The notes under the pieces: model-generated
Told to the model about the DNA's origin: nothing
Seen by the model: only the letters and a program-made list of their open reading frames with translations
Databases searched by the model: none
Shown here: positions 1 through 11,781 of the stretch, in pieces
Layout of the letters: each line of letters opens with the position of its first letter
How positions within the stretch are numbered: position 1 is the first letter of the stretch
Assembly (NCBI GenBank): GCA_946811185.2
Contig: OX328106.1
Coordinates: 3,842,746 to 3,906,745 of the forward strand
Length of the DNA stretch: 64,000 nt
Direction of reading: 5' to 3'
DNA from: Hippopus hippopus
Taxonomy: Eukaryota > Mollusca > Bivalvia > Cardiida > Cardiidae
Made by a program: the position numbers and the translations under genes

Positions 1-1092
1 ATTTCACAGGAACATTTGTAACCCGACAATCCACGGTACTTTATCATTGAAAGGAATACAGGAACTAGCGTTATACGTATTTTTTTAAACCGGAAGTGAC
101 GACCGCGTTACTACCGTCACCGAAATAGTCAACCGCAATACGAAGTAGAATCAAGATCAGGTTGCACACACACTATAAATTGTATTATCATGACAGGATA
201 CAAAAGCTCATGTCCAGAACGTCTCGGCGAAGCGGACAGTGTAGATCAAAAATCAGACTGCACGTTTTGTGCAGTCTGATCTTGTCTACACTGACCGCAA
301 AAAGTAACTATAGTTGTGGAAGGCGCTTTATGGGTCAATTTAAGTTCGTAATAGGCCAAAAATAAAAGTTGTATGAATTCGGTGACGTATACTAGATAGC
401 TTTTCTTCTGCCTTTATTGCCTGGCGGCAACTCTTCAAATTGAACTCTGAGGTTCTACATGGCTCTAGAGTGCAGGACTCGTAACATTGAGGCCCCAAGT
501 CCGAGTCTCACTGAAAGCGCTGGGTTTTCCGTGTGAGTATCCTTGGGCAAAAAAAAATTCAGAGCCCCAGCCTTGGTTTGGTAAAACCTAGGACAAACAT
601 GAATATGTGAACTGTGACTGAAATAATGTTTAAAGCGGCGTAAAACACCATTCATTCAATCAAAACGAATTTAAATATTATCCTTCAACTCCGTAAAAAA
701 AAAGCACTTGGAACAAGAAATATCCTTGAAAAAGATAGACGGCGTAAATTGGCCAGCAAATGGGCAGAGGCCCGTAGAATGAACATGTCTAGATATTTGA
801 CCAATCACAAGTTTCTATTTATTCATTTGTTATCAGTACCAAAAAGTAGGTCAAAAGCCAGAACATTCAGCTACGCCAAAAAGCTAATACAAATCATTCC
901 TCAGTCAGTAAATTACGGCTGTATTAAGAGTCTGAATAACCGGAAATGACCTTTAATGACTCGTTTAAATGACCTTTTATCAATTGTTAAGATCATCTCG
1001 GATATGGGCGGGAGTGGCAGCTTCCGGTCTGTATTGATAAGGAAGTTTGTTTTTGAATGTACGCGTGAGAAATGCGGGTCAATCAACTTTAA

Positions 1093-1536
1093 CCCGAGAC
1101 TAAACGACAAAATCTTAGACTGGTCCAATTTTAAAGCAACCGCAGACGACAAATTAAATATGTGTCAATGAATGGAATTTGTCTTTCGAATGGTTGAAAC
1201 ATTTTTGGAAAAAGAGAAGATGCTGGTTGCCAGCACTTTCTTCTTTTCCCACAATGTTTTCAAAAGCTTTCTTATTCAGGGTAGTTAAAACTCGGGATTG
1301 TGTGGTAAAGGGTTTTCCCGATACCAAATAAATCATTTTTTTATATGACCCCGGGGAAGAAGGCTTTTGAAAACATTGTTGCAAAATGAGAAAATGCTGG
1401 TAACCGGCATTTTCTCATTTTCAAACAATGTTTTCTACCATTTCAATGACAAATTCCATCATTTGACCCACATTTAATTTGTCATCTGCAAACGCTTTCA
1501 ATTTGGAAGAGTAAAATTTTGTCGTCTTGTAAAGAG
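1093..1536. mobile_element. Two TTAA-MITEs, converging
   Basis: A minus copy (1093-1312) with an asymmetric hairpin is followed directly by a plus copy (1313-1536) ending at TTAA 1537-1540. Their CCCTTTACC ends meet and are blurred. Confidence 0.75.
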
Positions 1537-2020
1537 TTAAAATTATTTACCCGATAAATCGGCGCATTTTGTTAACTTGAAGCAGGCGAGTTGTAAATAT
1601 GGTCAGATAAAATCGGAGCCTTATCTAAACGAATATTATTTCCTTCTTTTGCATTGTTTTCCGTGGAGTAATCTACGCCAGAAAATATCCATCAGCATTT
1701 TCTAGTTTGTAGCAAAAATGTTGATTGATTGATTGGCTGGTTGATTGATTGATTGATTGGTTGGTTGGTTGGTTGGTTGATTGATTAAATGGTGTTTTAC
1801 GCCGCTTTTAACATTAATTCAGCCATATCACGGCGACAGCTCACATATTCATGTATTCCTAGATTTTACCAGTACTAGGCCAGGGCTCTGAAGTGTCTTG
1901 CCCAAGAGCACTCCCACCAAAAATCCCAGTGGATCCAGTGCGGCTCGAGCCCGGAGCCTCCAGGTCACGAGTCTCACACTTTACCACTGAGCCAAAAAGT
2001 ATATTCTAAGTTTAAACCGT

Positions 2021-2121
2021 CAACCCTTTACCAAACAATCTCGATTTCAAATGACCTTGAGAATGAAGGCTTTTGAAAACTTTGTGAGAAAAAGAAGAAA
2101 ATGTTGAAAATGTCGAGACTT
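2021..2121 (+). mobile_element. TTAA-MITE fragment
   Basis: The left half only, from AACCCTTTACCAAACAATC into the first hairpin arm. Confidence 0.6.
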
Positions 2122-2284
2122 TTTGCAGAAGAATTAAACTCCCTTTTCACAGAGATCCATTCAATAATTATTGTATTTGGCACTTCGTGAAATAAGTGCA
2201 AATTTGTTATAATGCGCTTGCCTTATTATTTAGTTTGTGTATTGTCGTAGAAAAAAGGTGGGCGATTCAATGCTGTACTACACA

Positions 2285-2490
2285 AGCCCATGTGTTAACG
2301 ACCCTCGGGAAAATGGCTTTCGAGAACATTGTGGGAAAAGGAGAAAATACTGGAAACCAGCATTTTCTCCTTTTCCCACGATGTTTTCTATCCTTCCAAG
2401 GAGAAATCTAATTAATAAAGGGATATTTTATCACTGCGCTACAAATGCTTTAAATTTGGCCAAGTCTAGAGTTTTTGTCGTGCGGTACAG
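2285..2490 (+). mobile_element. TTAA-MITE, degraded
   Basis: Intact hairpin (2322-2388) with eroded outer ends. Confidence 0.65.
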
Positions 2491-2804
2491 TATAAAGTGA
2501 CAGGTTACCGGAGTGCAGTGCGATATATACATAAAGAGGGCTGTTCAATAAATTCGAGAACTTTTGGGTTGATGTAACAGCTACTGTTTTAAACTTCAAT
2601 TCTATATCGTTATTAACATAGTACTCTACAGCAGTAGGCGCACATTCTTCTTCTCTTGTATGCGTCACAAGACGCCAAGAAAGAATATCATCTTTGGAGG
2701 ACTTTCTAATGGTATCAATGCTAGGCGAGGTCCTGCGTTGCTCATTGGTGAAAAAGCAGGATTCGTATTTCGGCAGTGCAGGGCTTGATCCTCATGAAAG
2801 GCAC

Positions 2805-2824
2805 TGTTGTTGTTGCTGCTGTTG

Positions 2825-2856
<32 letters not shown>

Positions 2857-2872
2857 GGTGGTGGTGGTGGAG
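2805..2872 (+). repeat. (TTG)n(TGG)n microsatellite
   Basis: Trinucleotide run. Long Cys/Trp, Pro/Thr frames through it are artefacts. Confidence 0.95.
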
Positions 2873-3794
2873 GAGTAGTCTCGTAATTCAAGAAACTGCA
2901 GAGTCCTGGTCTTGCACCACTGAAATGCAGGGCATGCGTGAGTAGGTGATCCGTTGCCCTTGTACGATTGAAATGACGTTGAAAGCGCCGTAGAAGATTA
3001 TTCCGTGAGCAAATAAATAGATACCCCTCATATATGATAAAACAAAATATCTTAATACCAGCTTCTCCGTACACATTTTACAACTACTACTCTATGATTT
3101 TGGTATTAACCGTTCCTTATTTTACGTAGAATTCAAGTTGGCTTACTGGCCTGTATTCTTAACCTGGCTCTGTGATTTAGGCGTAGGGCTCGAAATCGAG
3201 ATATCTTGACATCGATTCCCGCTTTACCCTTTGATAGCGCGGCAGTTTTCTTGAGCAAGGCACTACAGAGTCCAAGCCTTGCGCTAATGTAATCCAGAAA
3301 TGGCACAAACAAATAAGCTGTCGCCCTGATTTAACTTACGTATCATTGAAAGTCGCGTAGAATACCACTTAAACAAACCGATTCTTCATTTCTGAGTGGT
3401 ATTTTATACGTTATACGTAGAAAGCGTTTCCGTAACTGGCATTTTTTTTTTGTTTCGTATAAATTTTGCCATGCCAATATCCTTTTAGAAGCTCTACAGG
3501 AAAAAGTTCTCGAATTTATAGATCGACCCACGTATTTATTAAACCTGAGTTGCCTGATAGAATTAATGAGATGAACAAATTCAAGAAGGTAGAAAATATT
3601 CAGACATGTGATAATTTCAAATCTTTTTTTTTTTTAGCTAAAGTATTTCACAAAAGTGGTGCAGTGTAGAAACAAGATCAGACTGCACGTTCTTTGTATT
3701 CTGATCTTGATCTACACTATCTGCAAATGCATTGAAAGTCAAATTTAGCATTGCTTCTAAGTATTTAGCTGTCTGCATCCTAAGTCACTATTAA

Positions 3795-4016
3795 CCCTAT
3801 AACAAACAATCCCGACTTTTAAGGACATAGCGGGAAAAAAAGGCTTTTAAAACATTGTGGGGAAAAGAGAAAATGCTGGGAACCAGCAGTTTCTCTTTTT
3901 GCCACAATGTTTTCTACCTTTCCAATCATGAATTTCTATTTTTCAGTCACAATTATTTTGTCAACTGCAAAAGTATTTAATTTCGGCAAGTCTAAAATTT
4001 TGTTGATAGTTAAAGA
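3795..4016 (+). mobile_element. TTAA-MITE
   Basis: Left TTAA at 3791-3794; the right end is eroded to GTTAAAGAATT. Confidence 0.75.
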
Positions 4017-4299
4017 ATTCAGCCAGGTAATAAATGAGAGAACAGTTTTAGTCAGTAGGAAAGACCGACATTTTTTTCAATTTTCAGCACTGTTTGTGCG
4101 AAAATATCTCTTTGGAGATCGGACAGAGTAGATACAAGATCAGACTGCACGTTCTGTGCAGTCTGATCTTGGATCTACACTGTACGCAGAAGCGTCTAAT
4201 CATTCCTTATCAAGGTAAACGTTAAACCGCATTGAAACCTTGCCAAAACAGCGGGCGACGAACCACAATGAATATGCAAAGCTTTTTCTTCATTATCTT

Positions 4300-4808
4300 A
4301 CATACATACAACGAAAGAAAAAAAAACATCAAACCGTACAATTAGCTTAAAGAAAAACATATGGAGGAAAGGAAAGGAAAGACATGCATGATTAAATGGA
4401 AAGCATTTTGAGAAAAGGAGTATTTGCTTACAGCAAGAGATTGCTTCTTTCCCGCAATGTTTTCTCCATTGCCTTACAAAAATACACGGGGAAAGAAAAC
4501 ACATCAAACCATACAAGTAGCTTTAGGAAAAATATTTAGAGGAAAAGAAAGGGGGGGAAAGCATAATTGAATGGAAAGCATTGTGAGAAAAGGAGTATTT
4601 GCCCATAGCAAGGGATTGCTTCTTTCCCACAATGTTTTCTACATTGCCTAACAAAACATACAAGGAAAGAAAAACATCAAACCATGAAAGTAACTTAAAG
4701 AATAACATTTGCAGGAAAGGAAAGACAAGCATAATTAAATGGACAGCATTGTTAGAAAAGGGTATTTGCTTACAAATAAGCATTTATTCCTTTCCCACAA
4801 TGTTTTAA
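4300..4808 (+). repeat. ~175 bp tandem repeat, about 2.8 units
   Basis: TTGCTTCTTTCCCRCAATGT recurs at 4441 and 4616. Units carry ACATCAAACCATACAAGTA and GCATAATTGAATGGAAAGCA; each contains a mini-hairpin AAAGCATTGTGAGAAAAGGA with TCTTTCCCACAATGTTTTCT, related to the TTAA-MITE core. Confidence 0.75.
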
Positions 4809-4937
4809 CTGTTTCACCGTCAAATATATGAAACTAGACATCTATCATCGGCTTAAAATACAGTTGATACACTGAAACTCAAATTCATATTTATCTTACA
4901 GGTTTGACTAAAAAATGGGACGGTATAGATCCAAGAT

Positions 4938-5020
4938 CAGGCTTTTGAAAATATTGTAGAAAAAGGAGAAAATGCTGGTAACCAGCATTTCTCCTTTTCC
5001 TACAATGTTTCTTTTGTTTG
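4938..5020. mobile_element. TTAA-MITE hairpin remnant
   Basis: Only the central palindrome remains; GATCCAAGATCAGG of a short hairpin repeat precedes it. Confidence 0.6.
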
Positions 5021-5444
5021 GTAAAGCGTTATAAAATGTGAAACACAGGGGCGTAAAAAGCCCAATTTTGTGTGGGATGATTTGAAGACTTGGGTTCAAG
5101 GCATACACTGTCAATATGGAAATATTATTTCACGCATACAGAGTGATTTCAATATAAAAAATACGGACCAAACCGCAATGACCATATTTGGTCACAAACG
5201 ATCTTATATTTTTTTGGGTTCACTCCAAGTTTCGCAACTTGCGGTTCTATGCATGAGTGTGTGCGTTTGTTTATTTTTTTTCTTTTGCTGTGATGTAACG
5301 TTTTGAAAGACGGCCTTTGTTCGATTTAGTCCTCCATCTTGACTCCTGAACATACGACAATTTTTTTTTTTTATAATGGTCGAATTCGAAAGCAATTGCA
5401 CACGACAGAATAAATGTTGCTCGGAGAAAAAGTGGTATTTGTCT

Positions 5445-5552
5445 TCAAATAAGTAGAAAACATCGTGGAAAAAGGAAACATTGTTGGTAGCCGACATTTT
5501 CTCCTTTTACCACAATGTTTTCAAAAGCGTTCTTCCCCAGGATCGTTGGCGC
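5445..5552 (-). mobile_element. TTAA-MITE remnant
   Basis: Hairpin with diverged arms and a right flank CAAAAGCGTTCTTCCCCAGG. Confidence 0.6.
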
Positions 5553-5941
5553 ACAGCATCGTTCACAAAAAGGTTACCATATTGGATTTAAGACGTAGAT
5601 AATGAAGTATACTTGCGCGTCATGTTCTGTGAAAAGGTGGGTTAATGATTCTGCAAAAAGTATCAACCCAGGTCAGCCTGCGCAGTCCGCGCAGGCTGAC
5701 CTGAGTTGAAACTTTTTGCTATTGGTCAATTTTCTGCGTGTCAAAGGACCATTCTATCTCATGGTTTCAGTCGGTAGCTAGACATAATGGATCCATCTTA
5801 TGGAACGACTTGATTCGTGTAATGGTTGAACATTGTTACCAAGATGCATCTAACCTCATTTTCCCTAAAGTGCGCTCTTGTATATGGGGTTACACTGTAT
5901 TTAGAATTAAAAACTCAACAATTGATAAAAGTAGTAGCAAA

Positions 5942-6206
5942 ATGATGACGATGATGATGATAATGATGATGATGACAATCTTTTTCTTCTTCTCCCCCTC
6001 CTCCTTCTTCATCATCATCTTCTTCTTCTTCTCTTCCTTCTTCTTCTTCTTCTCCTCTTCCTCCTCCTCCTTCTTCTTCTTCATCACCATCATCTTCTTC
6101 TTCTTCTTCCTCCTCCTCCTCTTCTTCTCCTTCTTTTTTCTTCTTTATCACCATCATCCTCTTCTTCTTCAACTTGCTGCTGCTGATGATGATGATAATG
6201 ATGATA
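5942..6206 (+). repeat. (GAT)n, polypyrimidine (CTT/CCT)n, (GAT)n
   Basis: About 190 bp of almost pure pyrimidine (5979-6172) between two GAT runs. The 175-codon frame over it is an artefact. Confidence 0.95.
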
Positions 6207-6557
6207 TGAAACGTTCACTTACACATTTAGAAGATAACGGGCGAAAAAACAGCAAGCAGCAGTAGGTCAAATGTGATTTTTTTTTTCCTGAAAAAAGCAC
6301 ATTTATGACGAAAGTGCAGACATGTTAAAGGTTACATAGATATATAGGCTACAGTGCTAACACCCACGCACAGATCGAGGTAGATCTTTGCTCTCAGTTT
6401 GAGGGGGGAAAAAATGACTTAACCACATAAATACACTTTAGCGTTGATATATTAACCTCTAGTGGACAGCTTTTGGTGCTTGAGCGGACAGTGTAGATAC
6501 AAGATCAGCCTGCACGGTATCTACACTGTCTGTAACTCTGTCACTTTGTTCGGTTAA

Positions 6558-6788
6558 ATCGTTTACCAAAACGACAAAACTTGAGATTTGCCCAAATAGA
6601 GAGATCTTGCAGACGACAAAATAACTTTGACAAAAATGGAAATTCGCCTTTTGTAGGGTAAAAGAAAAAAAAAAACATTGTGGGAAAAGGAGAAAATGCT
6701 GGTTACCAGCATTTTCTCCTTTTCCCACAATGTTTTCAAAATGCCTTAAACACAGGGTCGGTAAAACTTGGGGTTACTTGGTAAAGTT
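6558..6788 (-). mobile_element. TTAA-MITE
   Basis: TTAA at 6554-6557 and 6789-6792; perfect hairpin 6674-6738. Confidence 0.85.
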
Positions 6789-6794
6789 TTAAAC

Positions 6795-7147
6795 AAGCAT
6801 TGAAACAGTGATATTTACATGATCTTTTTTTATCAGATAAGAAAGTGTCAGGTTGATTCATTCGTCGGTCCCAGTGTTATGTAAACAAAGTATGAAATCA
6901 TGAATATTTAATTTTCAAGCTTGCAGAGTATGTTTGCCCTGTACTGTAAAATTTTAATTTTATTTTTTCGCTACCTAGAAAGAAAGCACCCAGCGACTTG
7001 GAATGAATATTTTTGTTGTTGCGATTTTTATCGGTTAATTCCGGAAAGCCGACGATCCTATACGGAATGTGCCGAGAAAGGTCTAGGTCACAGCCAGAAC
7101 ATACGTAACATGCCGAGGGTGGCCGCCAACCGTCTGAAAGGAAATCA
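6795..7147. other. No recognised feature
   Basis: Unique-looking sequence before the MITE at 7148. Frames of ~100 codons exist on both strands but show no motif and no splice context I can support. Confidence 0.5.
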
Positions 7148-7383
7148 AGGGTACCTTTCACTAAACTGCGTACGCACGAAATTTGCGTACGCAGTTTTTG
7201 TAAGCAAGCATCAAGTCTGAAACAAGTTTCACAGAAATGCATAACTTTACGATTTTAGTAAATATTAGCATATTTTTAAATTTTTAAGCAAGCTTATACC
7301 TTCGGTTAAAGCAGGGATCGTATGTGTGTATGTAATCCTAAATATTTTGCGTAAATCTACGCAATGTAGTGAAAGGTGTCCCT
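7148..7383. mobile_element. MITE with AGGGWACCTTTCACTA ends
   Basis: Left AGGGTACCTTTCACTAAACT and right (reverse) AGGGACACCTTTCACTACAT. Just inside the left end is a perfect 13 bp-stem hairpin AAACTGCGTACGC (7163-7197). About 236 bp; target duplication not evident. Confidence 0.55.
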
Positions 7384-8380
7384 GGTCATTTAAATCTGCG
7401 TTTATTCATTTTATTAGAATTTTTCATAATTATAATCAATACAATACTTAATTTATGTAATTTACATACATTTTTTTTTTTTACTTTCTATGAAGAGAAA
7501 TACATCTTGCATTTTTACAAAAAAAATATATGCACGTGTGTTTATTTGTAGCAAATATTCAAATTTGAATAAGGGAGTGTAACGTAATTTGACAGCAGGT
7601 CATAAAATATAAACATGCATTGTCCCACGATTTGAATAATCAAGCAGGTGTGTTCCTTCGCCACAATGTATCCACAAAGTCTGCATTTTGCATGTGCAGC
7701 CGTCCGTCTTTCCATTTTTCACTTGCCCCGTATGTTACTTTTTTTTAATCCTCTAGGTGATAACAGAGGCTTTTTGCAGACGGCAAAGATCAAGATCGGA
7801 CTGCACAGAACGTGCAGTCTGATCTTGGATCTATACCGTCCTCTTGATTTGTAGAGGTAGGGCCCGGTAGCTCAGGGCTGGAAACTAGGGAGTCGCTAGT
7901 TTGAATTCCCCGCTCGGCCAATTCCTTTCCAAGGATTGATGATAGTCATTGCGATTGCATTTCTCTCTCACCGCTGATCATTGTTTCGACGACGGTTATG
8001 CTTGAAAGCAGCAAGTGGCTTGGGAAGAATATTGTGTAAAAGAAACGCCAGAAAAGCATGGATAGCTGTACAGGCCGCCCCGATATAGCCGTAATAATGT
8101 TAAGAACGGTGTTATACACACCATTAAGTCAATCAGTCAATCAATCAATCAATCAATCAATAAGGCCATCGCTACACTGTATGCTATAAGTCTGCAAATT
8201 TCCGGAATAGATCCAGATCAGACTGCGCAGAAGGTGATTTTAGATCTATACCGTTCGCTTGTAAAGTGGATATGAATTATTCCTGCTGAAATTGCTTACT
8301 TTCTGTGCAGTCTGATCTTGAACTGTGCCGTTCGCAAAAGCCCTGATTTCACCTATCATATTTTGCCGAGAGGGCTTTAA

Positions 8381-8615
8381 CCACTTACCAAAAAACCCCG
8401 AATTTTAATGACCACAGGAAAGAGGACTTTTGAAAACATTGTGGGAAAAAGAGAAAATGCTAGTTACCAGCATTTTCTCCTTTTCCCACAATGTTTTCAG
8501 AAAAAACTTTTCTCACGTTTTTTTTTTTACCCTATCAAAGACAGAAATCATTGAAATGTCGTCTGCAAATTAATCCAATTTGGTCGAGTCCAAAATTTTG
8601 TCGTTTGATAGAGAG
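8381..8615 (+). mobile_element. TTAA-MITE
   Basis: TTAA at 8377-8380, TTGA at 8616-8619. The hairpin centre is inverted (GTTAC) relative to most plus copies. Confidence 0.8.
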
Positions 8616-8888
8616 TTGAGAATGTGTTGTCAGCCCACAAAAATCATCAAGAAACACGGAAATATGGCTTCTATTCATTCGTTGATTGTTTTGTTTATAA
8701 TTTCCTTATTGGCATTTCATTTTCACGTACATTATGACTCAATTTACATGTATAAATAAACATGTAGATTTAGTTACCACGCGAGGGTGTTCCAGGTGTT
8801 ATATTTAGAAACCGTGACGTCATACGTGCTAAAATTAGAAAGTACTCAATCAGATATGTATGTAATGTAATGTAAATGTCAAATTGCC

Positions 8889-9095
8889 TGTAACTCTTTA
8901 TCAGGCGATAAAATTTTAGACTCGTCCATATTAAAAACAATTGCAGACGACATATTAGACATGGCAAACATGATTGGTTTTGTCTTTTTAAGGGTAAAAA
9001 CAATACGGGAGAAGAGGAGAAAATGCTGCTTTATATCATCAGTATATCTCCTTTTCCCACGATCTATTCAAAAGTCTTCTCTCGTTTAGTTACTT
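8889..9095 (-). mobile_element. TTAA-MITE, degraded
   Basis: Left end CTCTTTATCAGGCGATAAAA; the hairpin has an altered loop and the right end is lost. Confidence 0.65.
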
Positions 9096-9170
9096 GAAAG
9101 TTAATGCGAAATTACGTGAAATGTCACGTCTAATTTATTTAAACGCATATATACGTTATATTTAATAAAT

Positions 9171-9177
9171 AATGAGA

Positions 9178-9219
<42 letters not shown>

Positions 9220-9622
9220 GAGAGACAGAGAGGACATAAACTGGAATCATCTTTCATACTTTCTCCTTCTACTACTACTACTATTACTACAACTTCTTCT
9301 TCTTCTTCTTCTACTTCTTCGGCGTCGTCTTCTTCTTCTTTGTCTTCTCTTTCTTCTTCATCTCCTGTTTGTTCTTCTTCGTCGTCGCCTTCTTTTTCGT
9401 CTTCTCCTTCTTCTTCATCTCCTGTTTGTTCTTCTTCTTCTCCTTCCCCTTCTTCTTCTTCTTCCCCTTCTTCTTCCTCTTCTTTTCCTCCTCCTCCTCC
9501 TTCTTCTTCTTTGTCTTCTAGTTCTTGTTCTTGTTCTTCTAGTCTTTCCCCTTAGCTTTCCCCTTCTTCTTCTTCTTGTTCTCCTTCTATTACTGCTCAT
9601 AATACTAGATCTACTTTTGTTT

Positions 9623-9679
<57 letters not shown>

Positions 9680-9715
9680 CTTCTTCTAACTCACTTACTG
9701 CTGCTGCTACAATGT
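9171..9715 (+). repeat. (GA)n then (CTT/TAC)n microsatellite cluster
   Basis: GA run 9178-9235, then ~450 bp of TTC/CTT/TCC/TAC triplets, a polypyrimidine strand with occasional G. Confidence 0.95.
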
Positions 9716-9910
9716 CTTCTACGACCACTGGACTAAATGCTCAGAAAGTGCAGTCTGATCTCGGATACACACAGTTCATCATTTGACTTTAGACCGTCCA
9801 AATAACAGTATACTGTGTAAAGCCGCCAAATACAGACGAGTGTGTCTGATTAAGCGAGAAAAAAAGTTAAAGACGGATTAAGAATACAATGTAGATCAAC
9901 TAGGTTTTAA

Positions 9911-10139
9911 TCTTTTACCACATAATTCCGAGTTACAACGACCCTAAAAAAGTAGCCTTTTGAAAACCTTGCGGGAAGAGTAGAAAATGCTGGTGACCAG
10001 CATTTTCTCCTTTTCCCACAAGGTTTTCTACACTTTCACAGATAGTTTACCATCATTTCGGAATGCAGTATGCCGTAATTTGCCGACTACAAGTGGTCTC
10101 AATTTGGACCAGTCTAAAATTTCGTTGTTTGGTAAAGAG
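9911..10139 (+). mobile_element. TTAA-MITE
   Basis: TTAA at 9907-9910 and TTGA on the right; the hairpin uses AACCTTG/CAAGGTT. A related but different hairpin (AATATTATTGGAAAAAGAAG) follows at 10200-10270. Confidence 0.75.
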
Positions 10140-10329
10140 TTGAAACCAACTTACTATATTGATACTACTTTTTACGCCCTTGTAGTTGACGAATTTTGAA
10201 AATATTATTGGAAAAAGAAGCAATTGCTCACAAGAAGCCACTGTTCTTTTTCTAACAATGTTTTCTGAACTGCTGAAAAAGATTTTTTTTTTTTCAAATG
10301 TTTTCCTTTCATAAAATTTGTTTCGGTTC

Positions 10330-11110
10330 ATGCTAGGTTTTAAAAAATAGCCCGTACAGTAAAGGGTTAAATATTGATACTTTAAAAAGGATTAAAATCT
10401 AAACAGACGTAAAACATTGGAGTCTTTTGCCAAATATGGGAATTTAGATAATGTCAAACCAAACCGTCTTATTTAATCAAGACGTATCCTTCCGTCAGCT
10501 GCGTCCGATAACACACGAGGTCATTCGGCAAACCTCGGGTGATCCGTTGATCAAATCCCACGGCTATATTACGATGGTCGTTATTCACAAACGCCCTACA
10601 TTTCTTTTCCGGAAGTACATGTAGTCCGCTTTACTGCTTGTAAAATAAAAAGAGAGAAAAAGGGACAGGAAGTAAGCACGGGTCACAATTTTCAATGGAA
10701 GTCTTTCTTAATACATTTCCTTGGACAGTTTATGAATTCCTTTTAAAACGTATTTTTTTAACTTTCTCTGGTTGTTCTCACCGATTGATTTATTGATATG
10801 GATAACTTCACGTAGGTTGTTGTTGTTGATCAATCATTTTCATGGACGCCGTCATGTTTAAGATCATGAGACTGAAAGTATTTCACATGGAAACTTCCTT
10901 GATATGGACGAGGCTTCGTGAAATTACGGAATCGTCCGAGTTGTGACGAGTGGCACGAGATTGACCGCCTACGGGTTGTGTGTTTGAATCCCCGCTCAAC
11001 AAACCCTTTTCGGTGATTAATGATACCCCGTTTCGTTTATGTAACAAGAAATTGCTTATTTTCCAACAATGTTTTCAAAAGCTTTATACAGTGTAGTGGC
11101 GTAACCACTG
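10330..11110. other. Mostly unassigned sequence upstream of DUSP exons
   Basis: Only a weak tRNA-like segment (TGACCGCCTACGGGTTGTGT near 10960) and a MITE-like TTTTCCAACAATGTTTTC (11053) are visible. I searched here for rhodanese-domain exons of DUSP and saw none. Confidence 0.4.
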
Positions 11111-11395
11111 ATAATCTGGCAAAAGGGTTTTAATTGCATCTCCGTGATGCTCTGTACCAAGCAAAACGTTACATGTTTATGGATCCATAAAATCCAGTTT
11201 CTCTAACAATTGACTGAATCATGAGGTAGACAAGTCCTTTAAAATGCAGAACATTGATTCATAGCAAAAAGTTTCGGTTCAGGTCAGCCTGCGCGGACTG
11301 CGCAGGCTGACCTGGGTCGATACTTTTTGCATATTTATGCGTTAGTCCTGCTTTTCATGTAGCAAAGCTTAATTGTTTTGACACCTATTTTTCAG

Positions 11396-11615
11396 GGTGG
11401 ACCAGTAGAGATCCTACCCGGACTGTTTCTCGGGAACTCCCAACATTCAGCCCAGCAATCTAACCTCAGGGAGCTTGGAATTACGGCCCTTCTTAACGTT
11501 TCCACGAACTGTAAAAATTTCTTCGAAAGTGATTTTGACTACATGAATATTCCAGTAAACGACAACGACACAGCCATCATATCGACGTGGTTCAATGAAG
11601 CCATACAGTTTATTG
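11396..11615 (+). CDS. DUSP: DUSP exon, first half of catalytic domain
   Basis: This 220 bp exon begins in phase 0 after the acceptor CTATTTTTCAG and ends in phase 1 before GTGAGT. The open frame runs upstream into the intron, but the 5' boundary is set by the pyrimidine-rich acceptor and by the GGPVEIL start typical of the domain. It carries the substrate-facing IPVNDND loop and the WFNEAIQFI helix. Confidence 0.93.
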
Positions 11616-11718
11616 GTGAGTGGTAAAACTTTCTGTTAGAGAGAGAGAGGGAGGGAGACAGACAGAAAGACAGAGCCATCATATCTATGTGGTTTAATGA
11701 AGCCATGAGTGGTAAAAC

Positions 11719-11781
<63 letters not shown>

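Noticed and set aside
2742..3074. 110-codon minus-strand frame with Pro/Thr run
   Set aside because: Made of a degraded SINE plus the (TTG/TGG)n microsatellite.
5738..6265. 175-codon open frame
   Set aside because: It runs through (GAT)n and (CTT)n microsatellites; residues are only Ser/Phe/Leu/Met runs.
6898..7242. 114-codon minus-strand frame
   Set aside because: Low-complexity ends, overlaps the MITE hairpin at 7163, and no domain recognised.
9340..9600. Ser-rich and Arg-rich frames on both strands
   Set aside because: Products of the CTT/TCC triplet repeat.
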